Source: Chrysaora quinquecirrha (lineage: Eukaryota; Cnidaria; Scyphozoa; Semaeostomeae; Pelagiidae). Taken from it: a stretch of DNA of 64,000 nt. The translations under genes and the position numbers were made by a program. Positions 43,901-55,572 of this stretch are shown piece after piece; the first letter of the stretch is position 1; each line of letters opens with the position of its first letter. The notes beneath the pieces were generated by a model. It was not told the DNA's origin. It made no database searches and saw only the letters and a list, made by a program, of their open reading frames with translations. The stretch covers positions 830,139 to 894,138 of the forward strand of contig JACTAT010000368.1 of NCBI GenBank assembly GCA_014526335.1, read 5' to 3'.

Positions 43901-46420
43901 TAATATTGGTATTTTGGGAGGTTTTGGACAATTTTCAAAACCCTCGATTTCTGGCTATTTTTGGCTATTTTCCCTTAGTATAACCTTACCTTTTTGGCAA
44001 AAATCGGTCGATTTCTGGGGTCTATTTTCCTTAGTTTTATCGACTTTTAAGCATCACAATAACCCCATAGTTGGCTAAAAAGGTTAGTTATGGCTTTATA
44101 TTTGTATTTAAGGAGGTTTTGGACAATTTTCAAAACCCTCGAATTTGGGCACTTTTTGGCTATTTTCCCTTAGTATAACCTTACCTTTTTGGCCAAAATC
44201 GGTCGATTTTTGGGGTCTTTTTTCTTTAGTTTTATGCACTTCTAAGCATCATAATAACCCCATAGTTGGCTAAAAAGGTTAAGTATGGCTTTATATTGAT
44301 ATTTTGGGAGGTTTTGGACAATTTTCAAAACCCTCGAATTTGGGCACTTTTTGGCTATTTTCCCTTAGTATAACCTTACCTTTTTGGCCAAAATCGGTCG
44401 ATTTTTGGGGTCTTTTTTTCTTTAGTTTTATAATAATAAGTTTTATAATTTAGCATCATAATAACCCCATAGATGGCTAAAAAGGTTAAGTATGGCTTTA
44501 TATTGATATTTTGGGAGGTTTTGGACAATTTTCAAAACCCTCGATTTCTGGCTATTTTTGGCTATTTTCCCTTAGTATAACTTTACCTTTTTGGCAAAAA
44601 TCGGTCGATTTCTGGGGTCTATTTTCTTTAGTTTTATGGACTTCTTAGCATTATAATAACCTCATACAAGGATAAAAAGGTTAAGTATGGCTTTATATTG
44701 GTATTTTGGGAGGTTTTGGACAATTTTCAAAACCCTCGATAACTGGCTATTTTTGGCTATTTTCCCTTAGTATAACCTTACCTTTTTGGCCAAAATCGGT
44801 CGATTTCTGGGGTCTATTTTCCTTAGTTTTATCGACTTTTAAGCATCATAATAACCACATTGTTGGCTAAAAAGGTTACCTATGGCTTTATATTGGTATT
44901 TTGGGAGGTTTTGGACAATTTTCAAAACCCTCGATTTCTGGCTATTTTTGGCTATTTTCCCTTAGTATAACCTTACCTTTTTGGCAAAAATCGATCGATT
45001 TCTGGGGTCTATTTTCCTTAGTTTTATGGACTTCTAAGCATTATAATAACCCCATACAAGGCTAAAAAGGTTAAGTATGGCTTTATATTGGTATTTTGGG
45101 AGGTTTTGGACAATTGTCAAAACCCTCGATTTCGGGCACTTTTTGGCTATTTTCCCTTAGTATAACCTTACCTTTTTGGCCAAAATCGGTCGATTTCTGG
45201 GGTCTATTTTCCTTAGTTTTATCTACTTCTAAGCACCATAATAACCCCATAGATGGCTAAAAAGGTTAGTTATGGCTTTATATTGGTATTTTAGGAAGAT
45301 TTGGACAATTTTTAAAACCCTCGATTTTGGGCACTTTTTGGCTATTTTTCCTTAGTATAACCTTACCTTTTTGGCAAAAATTGGTCGATTTCTTGGGTCT
45401 ATTTTCTATAGCTTTATGGACTTCTAAGCATCATAATAACCCCATAGATGACTAAAAAGGTTAATTATGGCTTTATATTGGTATTTTAGGAAGATTTGGA
45501 CAATTTTCAAAACCCTCGATTTTTGTCAATTTTTGGCTATTTTCCCTTAGTATATATAACCTTACCTTTTTGCCAAAATCGGTCGATTTCTGGGGTCTAT
45601 GTTCTTTAGTTTTATGGACTTTTAAGCGTCATAATAACCCCATAGATGACTAAAGAGGTTAATTATGGTTTTATATTGGTATTTTGGAAGGTTTTAGACA
45701 ATTTTCAAAGCCCTCGATTTTAGGCGATTTTTGGCTATTTTCCCTTAGTATAACCTTACCTTTTTGGCAAAATTCGGTCGATTTCTGTGATCTTTTTTCT
45801 TCGATTTTATGGACTTCTAAGCACCATAATAACCCAATAGATGGATAAAAAGGTTAGTTATGGCTTTATATTTGTATTTTAGGAAGATTTGGACAATTTT
45901 TAAAACCCTCGATTTTGGGCACTTTTTGGCTATTTTCCCTTAGTATAACTTTACCTTTTTGGCCAAAATCGGTCGATTTCTGGAGTCTGTTTTCTTTAAT
46001 TTTATGGACTTCTGAGCATCATAATAACCCGATAGATGGCTAAAAGATTAATTATGGCTTTATACTTGTATTTTAGGAGGTTCTGGACAATTTTCAAAAC
46101 CCTCGACTTCGGGCGATTTTTGACAATTTTTCCTTAGCTTTTAGCTCTTAACCATACCTTTTTGGCCAAAATCGGTCGATTTCTAGGGTCTATTTTCTTC
46201 AGTTTTATTGACTTCTAAGCATCATAATTACCCCTTAGATGTGTAAAAAGGTTATTCATGGCCTTGTAATTGTATTTTAGGAGGTCTTGAAAATTTTGAA
46301 AACCCTGGATTTCTGCTTATTTTTCCTTAGTATTACCTTAGCCTTTGGTCAAAATCGGTCGATTTCTGGGGTCTATTTTCTTCAGTCTTTTGGAATTCTT
46401 ACCAACATTATTACCGCCAT
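31950..46420. repeat. ~195-bp satellite array with higher-order structure
   Basis: About 74 head-to-tail monomers of ~195 bp. Constant landmarks in each unit are TTAGTATAACCTTACC, AATCGGTCGATTT, GGGGTCTATTTTC, ATAATAACCCCATAG and GGACAATTTTCAAAACCCTC. Monomers at both edges are more diverged (31950-32700, 45250-46420), as expected for an array homogenised in its middle. Identical stretches recur at offsets near 784 bp (four monomers; 36113 and 36897), near 2.14 kb, and near 6.43 kb (34765 and 41191). A variant with a TTATAATAATAAG insertion marks copies at ~34904, 41326, 43246 and 44426. Frames of 60-80 codons inside are artefacts. Function is unknown; centromeric or heterochromatic satellite is the usual role. 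Confidence 0.97.
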
Positions 46421-46886
46421 AGACTGGTAACAAGGTGATAGAGATGTTTCACAAAGTACCAAGAACAACTTATTATTAGCACAAAACACGCCGAGGTACT
46501 GATAACGAGATGTGATCAAGAAGTGCTTGTGCTGTAAATTGTCAAAAAGTATATCGAAAAGTACTGTGAAGTATCAAAATATTTGTATCGGAAAGTACTG
46601 TGGAGTACAAAGTACAAGTGCTCTGCAGTACCGAAAACTTCTGAGTAGTTCGGAGAAGTTCTGAAAACTGCTTGTAAAACAGTAGTAGATGACCACAAGG
46701 TACCCCCAAAGTACTTGACCAATGTTGATCACTTGCTCTTTCTTACTGTTGACCAATGTACCAGTTTTCTTGTCATCTTTAATTTATGATAATTTAACTA
46801 ATTTATTTCAAGGTTGTTGAAATTTATTCATTACTCAAATTTATGCATTTTAGTTTTTCCGGAACAAGATTCAAGAAGGAAACAAA
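46421..46886 (+). promoter_or_regulatory. Satellite edge and COMMD1 upstream region
   Basis: Positions 46480-46720 are rich in AGTACT/AAGTACTG phrases of no clear period. Positions 46780-46886 lead to the COMMD1 ATG with AAACAAAATGG context. No TATA box is evident. The promoter must lie within about 450 bases of satellite DNA, unless an upstream exon exists. Confidence 0.4.
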
Positions 46887-48299
46887 ATGGCGGGCGCGGG
46901 CGTGGACAAAAATGTTTTAGGCCTTCTCAACGGTTTGGCAAAGCGAGAATACTATGATGAAAAAGAAATAACCAACCAATTTTTGCACGAAGAGCTTTTT
47001 CCAGATATGGAGCAAGCTGTTTTTTATTCATTGTTAGAAAAATTTCAAAACATAATGCATACAGTGGTGAATTCTGACATGGATTTTAGGCAGCTTGAAG
47101 CATTTTTAAGTTCCCAGATGCAGCGTAGGGAAAAAGCTTTAGCGGAGGAAGAAGCTGCAGCTGTTGCCAGATTCTGGAAAAGTCACAAAAGTAAAATTCA
47201 CAATGTTATGGTTGAACGAAGCGTTTTTGGTAACAGATTGAAGCAAAGTAACTGGAGAATAGATTACAAAACTCATGGCAGAAATATGAATCAAATCAAT
47301 ACTCCAGTTGCTATTTACGAACTTGAAATCGAGCAGCCCGAAAATGTTAGTATCAATCAGAGTTCCTTCAAATAAAAAACAACCGGCCCCATTGGAACCG
47401 AGGGGGGTGGTTGGGGGCTAATAAAATAAAACACAATAGATGATCATGATGTTATAAAATCACTATGTCATTGAAAACTTTCAATTGTTCCACCTCCCCC
47501 AAATCTGAGATTCCCTCTAAAGACCTGGCTGGAATACACTTTTTTTTTTCAATAAGCAACTTGACTTTGGTCCAGCCCTCAAGAGTTGCTTAACATATCT
47601 AGGATTTCAGCCGTCACAGAATGCCTGGTACCCCCTAAAACCTCTTATTTTGGCTCTTTTCTGGCTTTTCAATGTAACTGACAAGTTTGCAAGGATGTAC
47701 AGTATAAAGAAAGCTATTTCACCAGAAATTTTAGCACAATTTCAGCCCTGGTTGCTTATTGAACAGTTGCTTATTAAAAAAAAAAAGTGTAGGAGACATG
47801 TTGCGCACAACAGTGATGTCCCCTTGTTGTCTCCCAGTTTAGCCGCCTCAGAAACTTTGTAGCATGCAGCAAAATTTGCAGCAAGAAGTATGACAATGTT
47901 TCTGGGAGACAATGAAACTTTTCTTTTCCTCGTGACAAGCAAGTCTCTCATGCGACTTGTTGCTCACTTGTCACTCGCATGTTTAGCCACCCTCAGAGAC
48001 ACTCCAAATACAGTGTCACACGCGACAAATCTCCTAGTCTTAACAGACTTGGAAACTGTGCAGTTTTTAAGAATTGTACACATTCCAATCCAATATCCTA
48101 CACTTGTTGGTATCCCCTTCTCTTACTTTCGATATTTTAACTTACAAGTGAAATGGAAATGCAGGTTATAACCATCTTTTTGTTTCCTTTTCAGAAAACA
48201 GAGAAGATATTGTTTGAGATGGATGCAGAACAGCTAGATGAAACACTGAGAAAATTTCAAAAAATCAAAGACAAGATTGCATTGCTTGCAAACAACTGA
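46887..48299 (+). CDS. COMMD1: COMM domain-containing protein 1
   Basis: Two exons, 46887-47345 and 48195-48299, join in phase 0 (AAT|GTTAGT donor, TTTTCAG acceptor) to give 187 residues, close to the ~190 of vertebrate COMMD1. The helical N-terminal domain includes NSDMDFRQLEAFLSSQ and FWKSHKSKI. The COMM domain starts at SNWRIDYKT (about residue 120), continues through INTPVAIYELEIEQ, and ends with a C-terminal helix EQLDETLRKFQKIK on exon 2. In animals COMMD1 works in the Commander complex with CCDC22/CCDC93 for endosomal recycling, and in NF-kB and copper homeostasis. It converges on the SGPP gene. The main alternative, another COMMD paralogue, is unlikely given the length and the MDF-QLEAFL wording. 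Confidence 0.93.
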
Positions 48300-49154
48300 T
48301 AACTTTTAAAGAATACAAGAATTAAAGATAACATCAGCAAAGCTATAATAACATTCAAAAATAATTTTCTACTTTCAAAGGGACTTGTCCAGGGTTTTGC
48401 TTCTCTATAAAATCTGTTTGGCATAGATCGGTTGACTGTCCCTCCTGCAAATGCAAATTACTTCCTGGATAAATCCCTTAATAATAAAAGATATATTAAA
48501 CTAAATTATTTCGATCTTTTAATTGATTAGACTTGACTTTTGATACATCTTTGCCACTTATTATTAAAATGAAATTGCTAGAGTGCAGCTAGTAAATGAT
48601 TAGTTGCTCTTAATTGACAACTCTATGTTGACAACATAATACATTGAATTGCTGATGCACAGAATGGCAATGATCTAAATTTACTCTAAGGTTACTCTAA
48701 ATTTCTGTTAGGGGATGGTTCCAAATAATTATTGCAACAAAAAAGTGGGGCATTTTCTCTGTTATTTTGAAAATGCCGCACATATTCTAATTATATAATC
48801 TCTGAACATACAAACGCTTATTTAAAACCTTAGACAGAACAAATAGATGAAATCTAGATAGAAACAAATGTTATGTAAAGAGTTAATTTGTGGATTTTGG
48901 AGCAGTGGTGCTGTGGTGCAAGAATCGTATGGTGAGAGTTAGCGATCTCTCTGGAGCTAACAAAAAGTTAAAAATGTTGCGCTTTTGGAACAGGCTGTTT
49001 CTCTTGCAGTACCTCCACAGCACCACTGCTTATCAATACATTTTTCTTAAACATCACAATGCCTAAATACATATAAGTATATACGCTTTTGTAAGTCTTA
49101 ATTCCATCAAACAAACATATATGCTACATTGGCAACATAGATTTTACTTGCAGA
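48300..49154. other. Convergent 3' intergenic region
   Basis: The 3' flanks of COMMD1 (+) and SGPP (-). An AATAAAAG at ~48482 may be the COMMD1 polyadenylation signal. No further gene is visible. A short imperfect inverted pair GCAGTGGTGCTGT (48902) and ACAGCACCACTGC (49016) flanks a ~115-base hairpin or MITE-like segment. Confidence 0.5.
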
Positions 49155-51693
49155 TTAGTGCTTCAACCCAAAGTAATTAAATGTTTGAGGAGCAATATAA
49201 ATTGCAGCAAAACCTATAGCTGTATAAGTGATAAAAATATATGTTAACTCAACAAACAACTTTTTGGAAAGAGTTTCTTCAGAATCTGGAACAAGGATCT
49301 TCAAAATTCTCTTGACAAAAAATGTGAATATCAACTTGACAGGGAATATGATAAGAATACCAATGAGGAATCTAAGGAAAATTATTGCAAAAGTGGACAT
49401 GGCCGAGTTAATTGAGACTGGTAGAAATCGGTAAGGTGCACCTGCATATGGATCTGGTATTGGCATCTCGTCAATATAGAATGTCACCCATCCAGCTAAC
49501 AGTGCTCCAACTCCTCCACACAAGATTCTGGTAGTGTCACCTCTTGCTCTTGTCCATTTGTCACAAGATGGATACATGGCGATCAGTACAATGGAAACAA
49601 GAAGTAAGTAAATACCAGCAAATGGATGTTGTAGCATCTTTTCAGATCCATCAGCCAAGAACGGCAAACAAATTGCAACAACCATGGCAGAAACACACAA
49701 GCCACCAACAATATCCTATAAAACAGAAAGGTTGGTAAAACAAAAAACAGCTCACTTTATAAGTTACCTGCTGCTTCTTGGGACAACATTAACAAATAAA
49801 ACAATATCTAACTATCATAATCATAAAAAGGGCATTCCTAGTGATGCAGGTTTTATATAGAATGGTTGATTTAATAGTTAATCATATATCATCAGATGCT
49901 GTCTGAAACATCTTGCAAACAGACTCTCCTGGTGAAAAATATATCCTGTCCACAGACAATTATCATTTTAACAGTTTTGGCTACTTAGGATAGCAGGTTC
50001 ACTTCATTCACACAGGGTTGGCGCTATTAAGAGGGGGGTTGAGGGTGCTACATCCCAATAAGAAAATTCAGTTGGGAAATGATGTGTTTCCCACATCGGT
50101 ACCTGGTACATGAGTGTTTGCCACAAGGGTACCTTGTAAGCAAATTTTGCAGATCCAGCAATTGTAAAAAATTTCCGTAATGACCTGCTTATCAAAAAGG
50201 TGACACATATGTACCACTTACCTGAAAAGAATGGACTCCCATATAGATTCTACTGAGACAGACCAACCCACACCAAAAGATGAAAAAAGCTACACCGGCT
50301 TGCCAAGGAAACTACAAGGAAATCAAATATCATCGTGAAAGTACCAATGAAGGAAGGAGCAAATAGTTCAGAAAATTCAGAAAGAAATTAAGGTCCAGGG
50401 TATTCTTTCTAGGATATTAGTCTAGGGGAACTGTGTTGCACAGTCCGAAAGAGCAATTATCTTCCTGTGCTACCAACCCAATACATATGCATGCTTGTTT
50501 GCTATTAGGGTGAGGGACCCAATGGTAGGGCTTTTCAGAGAGATCTCAAGTGCAGAAAGAGTGATCCCAAACAATAAAGGCTATTAAATTTGAAGTACAT
50601 CTATTTTTGCATAGGTACAATATAATAGTTATGTCATTAGTTTGCAGATGGGTCTTTGAGAAAGGTTGCAAGAATTGCCAAAAAAGGTTGGGCTAAAAAA
50701 GGTGGCTTGGTTTAATCTGCTTTCACACTTAATTTGGATGGATATTTTAGGAATTTTCTAGTGTAGAGGAAGATTTGCATATAATTTTTCACAACATTCG
50801 GTTCAGAGAATTTTCTTTATTGAAATCATCCCCGCGATTTGGCCAAACATCTATCAGAACTGTTCCACTTATCTCCTAGTCTGCAGGGTATGCATGTGGT
50901 GCACCATGAACTAATTTTTGTAGAAATCATGTGACACACTGACAAATTTACTGTTTGTTGAAATCAGTTTTATGAACCTGCAACAGTAAATTCTTTGGCA
51001 CAAGGTAAGGTGTATACTACTCTGCAGACTTGGCCATCTCCACTGCTCAACTTGCAGAACCGCAAAAAACAATCATAGCCTAGAATATACCTCATATCTG
51101 CCATAACTGAAAAATACCAATGAGAAGGGCACAATTGAACCAACAATAGCATGAGTAGATGGCATTCCATATTCACTCTCATATTTCTTTTCTACAACTA
51201 TCACAGGCGGTGATGGAGGACGAGGCCATCTTAGAACATCTTTGAGTCCTTGTCCTATGTACATGCCAAAAACCCAGAGGACAACCAACCGTCGCATGAT
51301 GTACTCATCCCAGTTCCAGAAGAGCAGAGGGAAGAATGTGAGATAAAAGATTTCGTCACCAAGGCCAGATCCAAAGAAGTACAATGAATGGATATACCGG
51401 TTGTAGAGAAGCTCTCCTTCGGGTTCACTTGAAAATGACTCTCTTGTAAGTGAATCGTCGCTATAAATACTGCTGCTCTGGTATTTCTCCTTCTGTTCAT
51501 ACATAGATTGACTCTGTAAGCTTTTCACATCTCGTCGCGTTAGGCCTTCTTGGTCTTGCTTTGGAGGAGTGGCAGCAGCAGCCAAATAAGCCTCTTTCAG
51601 ACTGACTGATGAGTTTCCTCGCTTCAGCCCACAAAGATTTTGAAATTTCAAAACATAATGCGGGTCTGCGAGATGTTTTAACATGTCGAACAT
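49155..51693 (-). CDS. SGPP1: Sphingosine-1-phosphate phosphatase
   Basis: Three minus-strand exons: 51693-51091, 50311-50222 and 49715-49155, with AG/GT junctions and all boundaries in phase 0, giving 417 residues (vertebrate SGPPs are ~400-440). The three lipid-phosphatase motifs are complete: K151DVLRWPRP, PSTH at 178-181 (catalytic His), and S221-R222-x5-H228-x3-D232 across the exon 2/3 junction. About eight membrane helices follow the usual layout, and an N-terminal cytosolic tail of ~100 residues is Ser/Gln-rich. The enzyme removes the phosphate of sphingosine-1-phosphate at the ER, feeding the sphingosine salvage pathway. The SGPP1 versus SGPP2 assignment is not resolvable, since invertebrates usually have one ancestral gene; the symbol marks the family. 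Confidence 0.93.
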
Positions 51694-51816
51694 TTCCTCT
51701 TATTCTGTATGAGAGATTTTGAGCCAGGAAGTTTGTATTTCCTTGCCTGCTCGTATCTGTCACTCCGCCAAAAGAGGGAAGCCGCACTCGCAAATTCGAT
51801 TTTGCGTGATTGCGCA

Positions 51817-51826
51817 TGACGTCATT
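51817..51826. promoter_or_regulatory. Palindromic CRE/ATF site upstream of SGPP
   Basis: ATGACGTCAT lies 124 bases upstream of the SGPP start codon, in a region without other coding signal. A second TGACGTCA is at ~52163. A CREB/ATF site at this distance is a plausible promoter element. Confidence 0.45.
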
Positions 51827-52760
51827 GTGGGCGTCACCTTTGTGAGTTTTGTCACCAAAGGCAACAAAGCGATAAAATAATTAAAACATTATGGAACTTA
51901 CAATATAATCAAAATAATGAATCTTTTATACCCAAGCCGAAACAAAACATTCGGATGTCGAATAAAGGAATGCTAAAAATCATTTAGTTTTTCTGAGAAA
52001 TTGAGGACAAAAAGGAAACGAAAAGACAAGAACTGCAGACCGCGTCCAGAAAAGACTAAAGGAAAGAACCACCCTGGGCAGAAGTACAGCTTCTCGTACA
52101 TAAACTTTTTTAGCTTTAAGCATAGACACGACATTTACAAATTAAGAACAATCAGCGTTTTGATGACGTCACACAAATTTCGAATCTTAATAACTTCTGA
52201 GTATTAAGCCGAATTGGTGTTTTATAATTTTTTGCTCCAGTTGAGATGTTCTTTCCGGCCATGTCATTAACCATTGATTTACCAGAATGTTCCCAAGTCT
52301 TAAAAGGACCACCAAAGAGTCCAAAACTACTTAATAAATTTCGGTTACCCAGTTTGCTAGAATGTTGCCGAAAATTCCCTGTCTATCTACCCTGAGAGTT
52401 ACCGAAAGGTCTCTTCTATTTAACACAGCGATTTCGCGAGCCACATCCCACACCACCACCACACCGTCTATTTAAAATAAAAAGAAAACTAACTGCGTTG
52501 CGTTTTGATGTAATTTTCACTCATATTATAAAGAATATACAATATATTTAATCTACAATCTACAAAAAAGAAAATAATCATTAGTTATGACGACTCGAAT
52601 CGACTTCACTTAAAATCAAATTTAACAGACCAGCCATTATTATTGCAATGTTCGTGTTGGCATTAGCCAGAGCCATGTTTCATTATGTAGAAACAAACTA
52701 ACAGTGAAACAGTGCATCTAAATGAAATAAAGTTTAACGATAATACAAGTACATTTGAAT
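51827..52760. other. Intergenic, with a fragment of the 2.45-kb element terminus
   Basis: No gene is supported. Positions 52340-52388 match the tip of the 13738-16187 element (TTCGGTTACCCAGTTTGCTA, ending CCCTGTCTA), with some differences. The short frame at 52001-52207 is basic and has no motif. Confidence 0.55.
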
Positions 52761-55424
52761 TTAAGGGTTATATAGCGGGGCGCTTGGTCCCTTTGCTTGT
52801 TGAGCTTGATAAGCTGGTGGGGCACCAGCGTATGGTTGATATTGTGGTTGATACCCTGTTGTGGCTCCGTAGGTGGGTGGCGCTGCTCCGTAGAAGATTG
52901 GTTGTTGTGGTTCCGGTGCACGAATAGTTGTCGTTGTGTATGTTGTATTCGGATTCTGTGTTACGACTTGACCTCGTATTACAACTCCCGCATTACGTCT
53001 TCTTATGCAACAGCAGGTAATCAAACTTATAATGAAGCAGACGAAGAGAATAATAAGCAACCTGAAAGAAGGAGTACAACATGTAAAATACAAAGGGAAT
53101 AAAGGACATGTCACAGAAGCGTAACGGAATAGCTTGAGGCCATTTCATATTGATATATTTTCTGAAATCTAGACAAAAAAAATGAAACCGGCGAGAGAAA
53201 TACTCTACTCGGTTAAGTTGAAGGATCAACAAGGAACAAAGCAATAGCGGATAGTAAAAATCACGAAAAAAAATCATATAAGGCAAATGCTCCAAGTTAA
53301 AGGATATATGTTGTTTATCTACGCACATATCACTTTGGTAGACGGCCGACATCATTAAAACTTTTTGAAACCACAATATATCGAGTTCTTATAATATCTG
53401 CGAAAATCTTATAAAGCATCCAAAACTTTGTATGGTACAAAGTTTCACTGCCCTAGCACTTGTGTTCTTAATTTTATGAGCATTCAAAGTTCCTGATTTC
53501 ATAAAGGCTTTGACCGCAAAAAATCGTGAACCTTGACGCTCGTAAAATCGATTATACAAGTGGCTGAGATAGTAAAACTTTGCACCTAGTCTAATTTATG
53601 GGTGCTTTATATGATTTTCGCACCAAAAAATTGATATTTTGCTATTTCGAAAAAGTTTTTTTCTACCGAAGTGATCTATAGTCCTTTCAAAATAGTCGAT
53701 TAGCCAAGCACTAGCTAAAGCAAATGCCATTTGCTTAACTGACTCCCAAAGACTCACATGCATAGCACATGAATCTCTGAGAAAGAGCAACATTGCAATC
53801 GGGATGCGACATTTAAGACAACTGAACTCTTACTGTAGACAACAAAGCTACCTAAGAAACTCCTGCAGAACTTAGTTTTCATCAGGACCTTAGTGTATTT
53901 ATAACTTTTCAAATAATTGCTCCTCTTTGAGACGGATTTTCTAATAAGCAAACAGCATATATCCATATTAAGTAAAATTTTGACTGATATTAAGAATAAA
54001 GAAAGCTTCACTTACCAGACATACCAAATCTGTGTGTAATCTGTACAGCAATAGTGATAACCACAGCAATACTCAATTCCAGTGCACCTAGGGTAGCAGT
54101 TTGTTATTGTTAAAGAATGGCAGGAACTTCAACAGCCATTTTTTGTCTTCAGTGACACCATCATACAATGTCTTGAATGGCCAGAATACAGTTTAAAAGA
54201 TACAACACAATAATTGTCATTTTTGGAAGCGTGCTCATCTTTTATGATTGAATTGGGTGTGCAAATGCCTTACTGACTTTTCCATATGCGTGGGTGGACT
54301 TGGTTGTGTGTGAGTGGACCTGGCCATGGGCCGACTTGCAAGAAAGCAGAAACCACATTAACAGGGGAGGCAGTATTTCTGATCACAAAGAAACTCGTTT
54401 GTGACAAATATATGGCTGTGATTGTAGATATCAAAATGGGAAGATATGCTAGAAAAAAGTAACCTACCAATTCCAGGTTGGGAAACATGCTCATTTTTGC
54501 CGACACCTCAGTGTGAGCAAGTGAAAGTTTGGAGCTGGGAGAAACCTCAAAAACTGGGGCATGAGGTGCAAGTGAAAAGCCGCCAACAATGACAACCTAT
54601 TGTTACATGTGCGAGACTTCAATTTCGAGGATGCAAGTTCAAAAACTTTTTTGAAATCTTTGCTGCGAGTGAAACATGTTTTCCAACCAGGTACCAAGTA
54701 GTTATAGATCATTTCGGTAGAATTTAATTTTTTCGAAATTGCAAGATATCAATCTTTCGATGCAAAAATGGTACAAACAAAGCACCCAAAAATTAGTCTA
54801 GGTGCAAAGTTTTACTATCTCAGCGTGTTTATTATCAATTCTAGGAGCGTCCAAAGTTTATGATTTCATCCGGAACTATGAATGTTCATAAAATTGAGAA
54901 CACAAGTGCTAGGACAGTGAAACTTTGTACCTAAACTAAGTTTTGGCTGCTTTATAAGATTTTCATATCGAAAACTAGATATCATGTGATTTCGAAAAAT
55001 TATAATGCTGTGTGACGTCATACTGAAATGATCTATTCATTTCACTTTGCAAAAAATAATTTTACAAAGTACTATTTTCATACTTACTCAAAGCTATAAC
55101 AATATGCATCATAATCTGCAAAAACCTAAGAAAGAAGCAATCAAACGTCATGTAAAATTTTTTTGGCACACAAAACCACACTGACATTGACCTCTCACAG
55201 GCGGCATATGATCACCACGGCCTTTTTCGGCCTTTAGTAACTAAAGGGTCCTGCATACTGAGCTTTGAAGCAATTCCAAAAGCCCCAGGGGCTGTCAAAT
55301 TAAAACTGCACATTGAGAATTTACTTTTTTATCAAATATGAATCTCACTTACGGTCTTCAGGAAGAAGAAACCCACAATAAAAAGTATTTTCACCCTCGT
55401 AGCGAACTCGCTGAGTCCAGCCAT
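52761..55424 (-). CDS. WBP1/VOPP1-like membrane protein with PPxY motifs
   Basis: Four minus-strand exons: 55424-55353, 55125-55088, 54087-54016 and 53061-52761, giving 160 residues with matching phases. Residues 1-26 are a signal peptide (VKILFIVGFFFL core). Residues ~27-61 form a small Cys-rich ectodomain (YCYSFEC, EYCCG, YCC). A membrane segment at ~60-79 is followed by CCCIRRR. The cytosolic tail is Pro/Tyr/Gln-rich with PPTY (122-125) and PPAY (142-145). This order matches the WBP1/WBP1L/VOPP1 family, whose PPxY motifs bind WW-domain proteins such as YAP/WWOX and Nedd4-type ligases in endolysosomal membranes. Exon 1 faces NUDT22 head to head, 148 bases apart. The small exon 55125-55088 was placed by phase and Cys pattern and deserves transcript support. 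CYYR1/shisa-type proteins are the alternative. Confidence 0.82.
53400..53681 (+). repeat. Palindromic MITE copy in the WBP1/VOPP1-like intron 3
   Basis: It matches the reverse complement of 54703-54969 (CCTAGCACTTGTGTTCT and GAGATAGTAAAACTTTGCAC are landmarks). Its own two halves also resemble each other inverted. Its far end is more diverged. Confidence 0.75.
54703..55034 (-). repeat. Palindromic MITE copy in the WBP1/VOPP1-like intron 2
   Basis: It starts ATAGATCATTTCGGTAG and ends near CTGAAATGATCTAT, so the ends are inverted; the body matches 53400-53681 in the opposite orientation. The two copies bracket the 72-base exon 54016-54087. Confidence 0.75.
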
Positions 55425-55572
55425 TTTGCACTGCAAGAAAAAAAGAAGTTTCCTTTTCTGATTCTTTAAGCTGTGAGCCTCGATCCCAAACCGAGGAAAA
55501 ATTCGCTCGTCATTGAAATTCGTGGAACAGGAAGGAAGCCACCACATTGCCAAAACATGCCAGATAAACACC
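55425..55572. promoter_or_regulatory. Bidirectional promoter interval WBP1/VOPP1-like and NUDT22
   Basis: Only 148 bases separate the two divergent start codons. No TATA box is seen. The segment must hold both 5' leaders, or they overlap. Confidence 0.65.

Noticed and set aside
46516..46756. Minus-strand frames upstream of COMMD1
   Set aside because: Low-complexity AGTACT-rich sequence, no motif.
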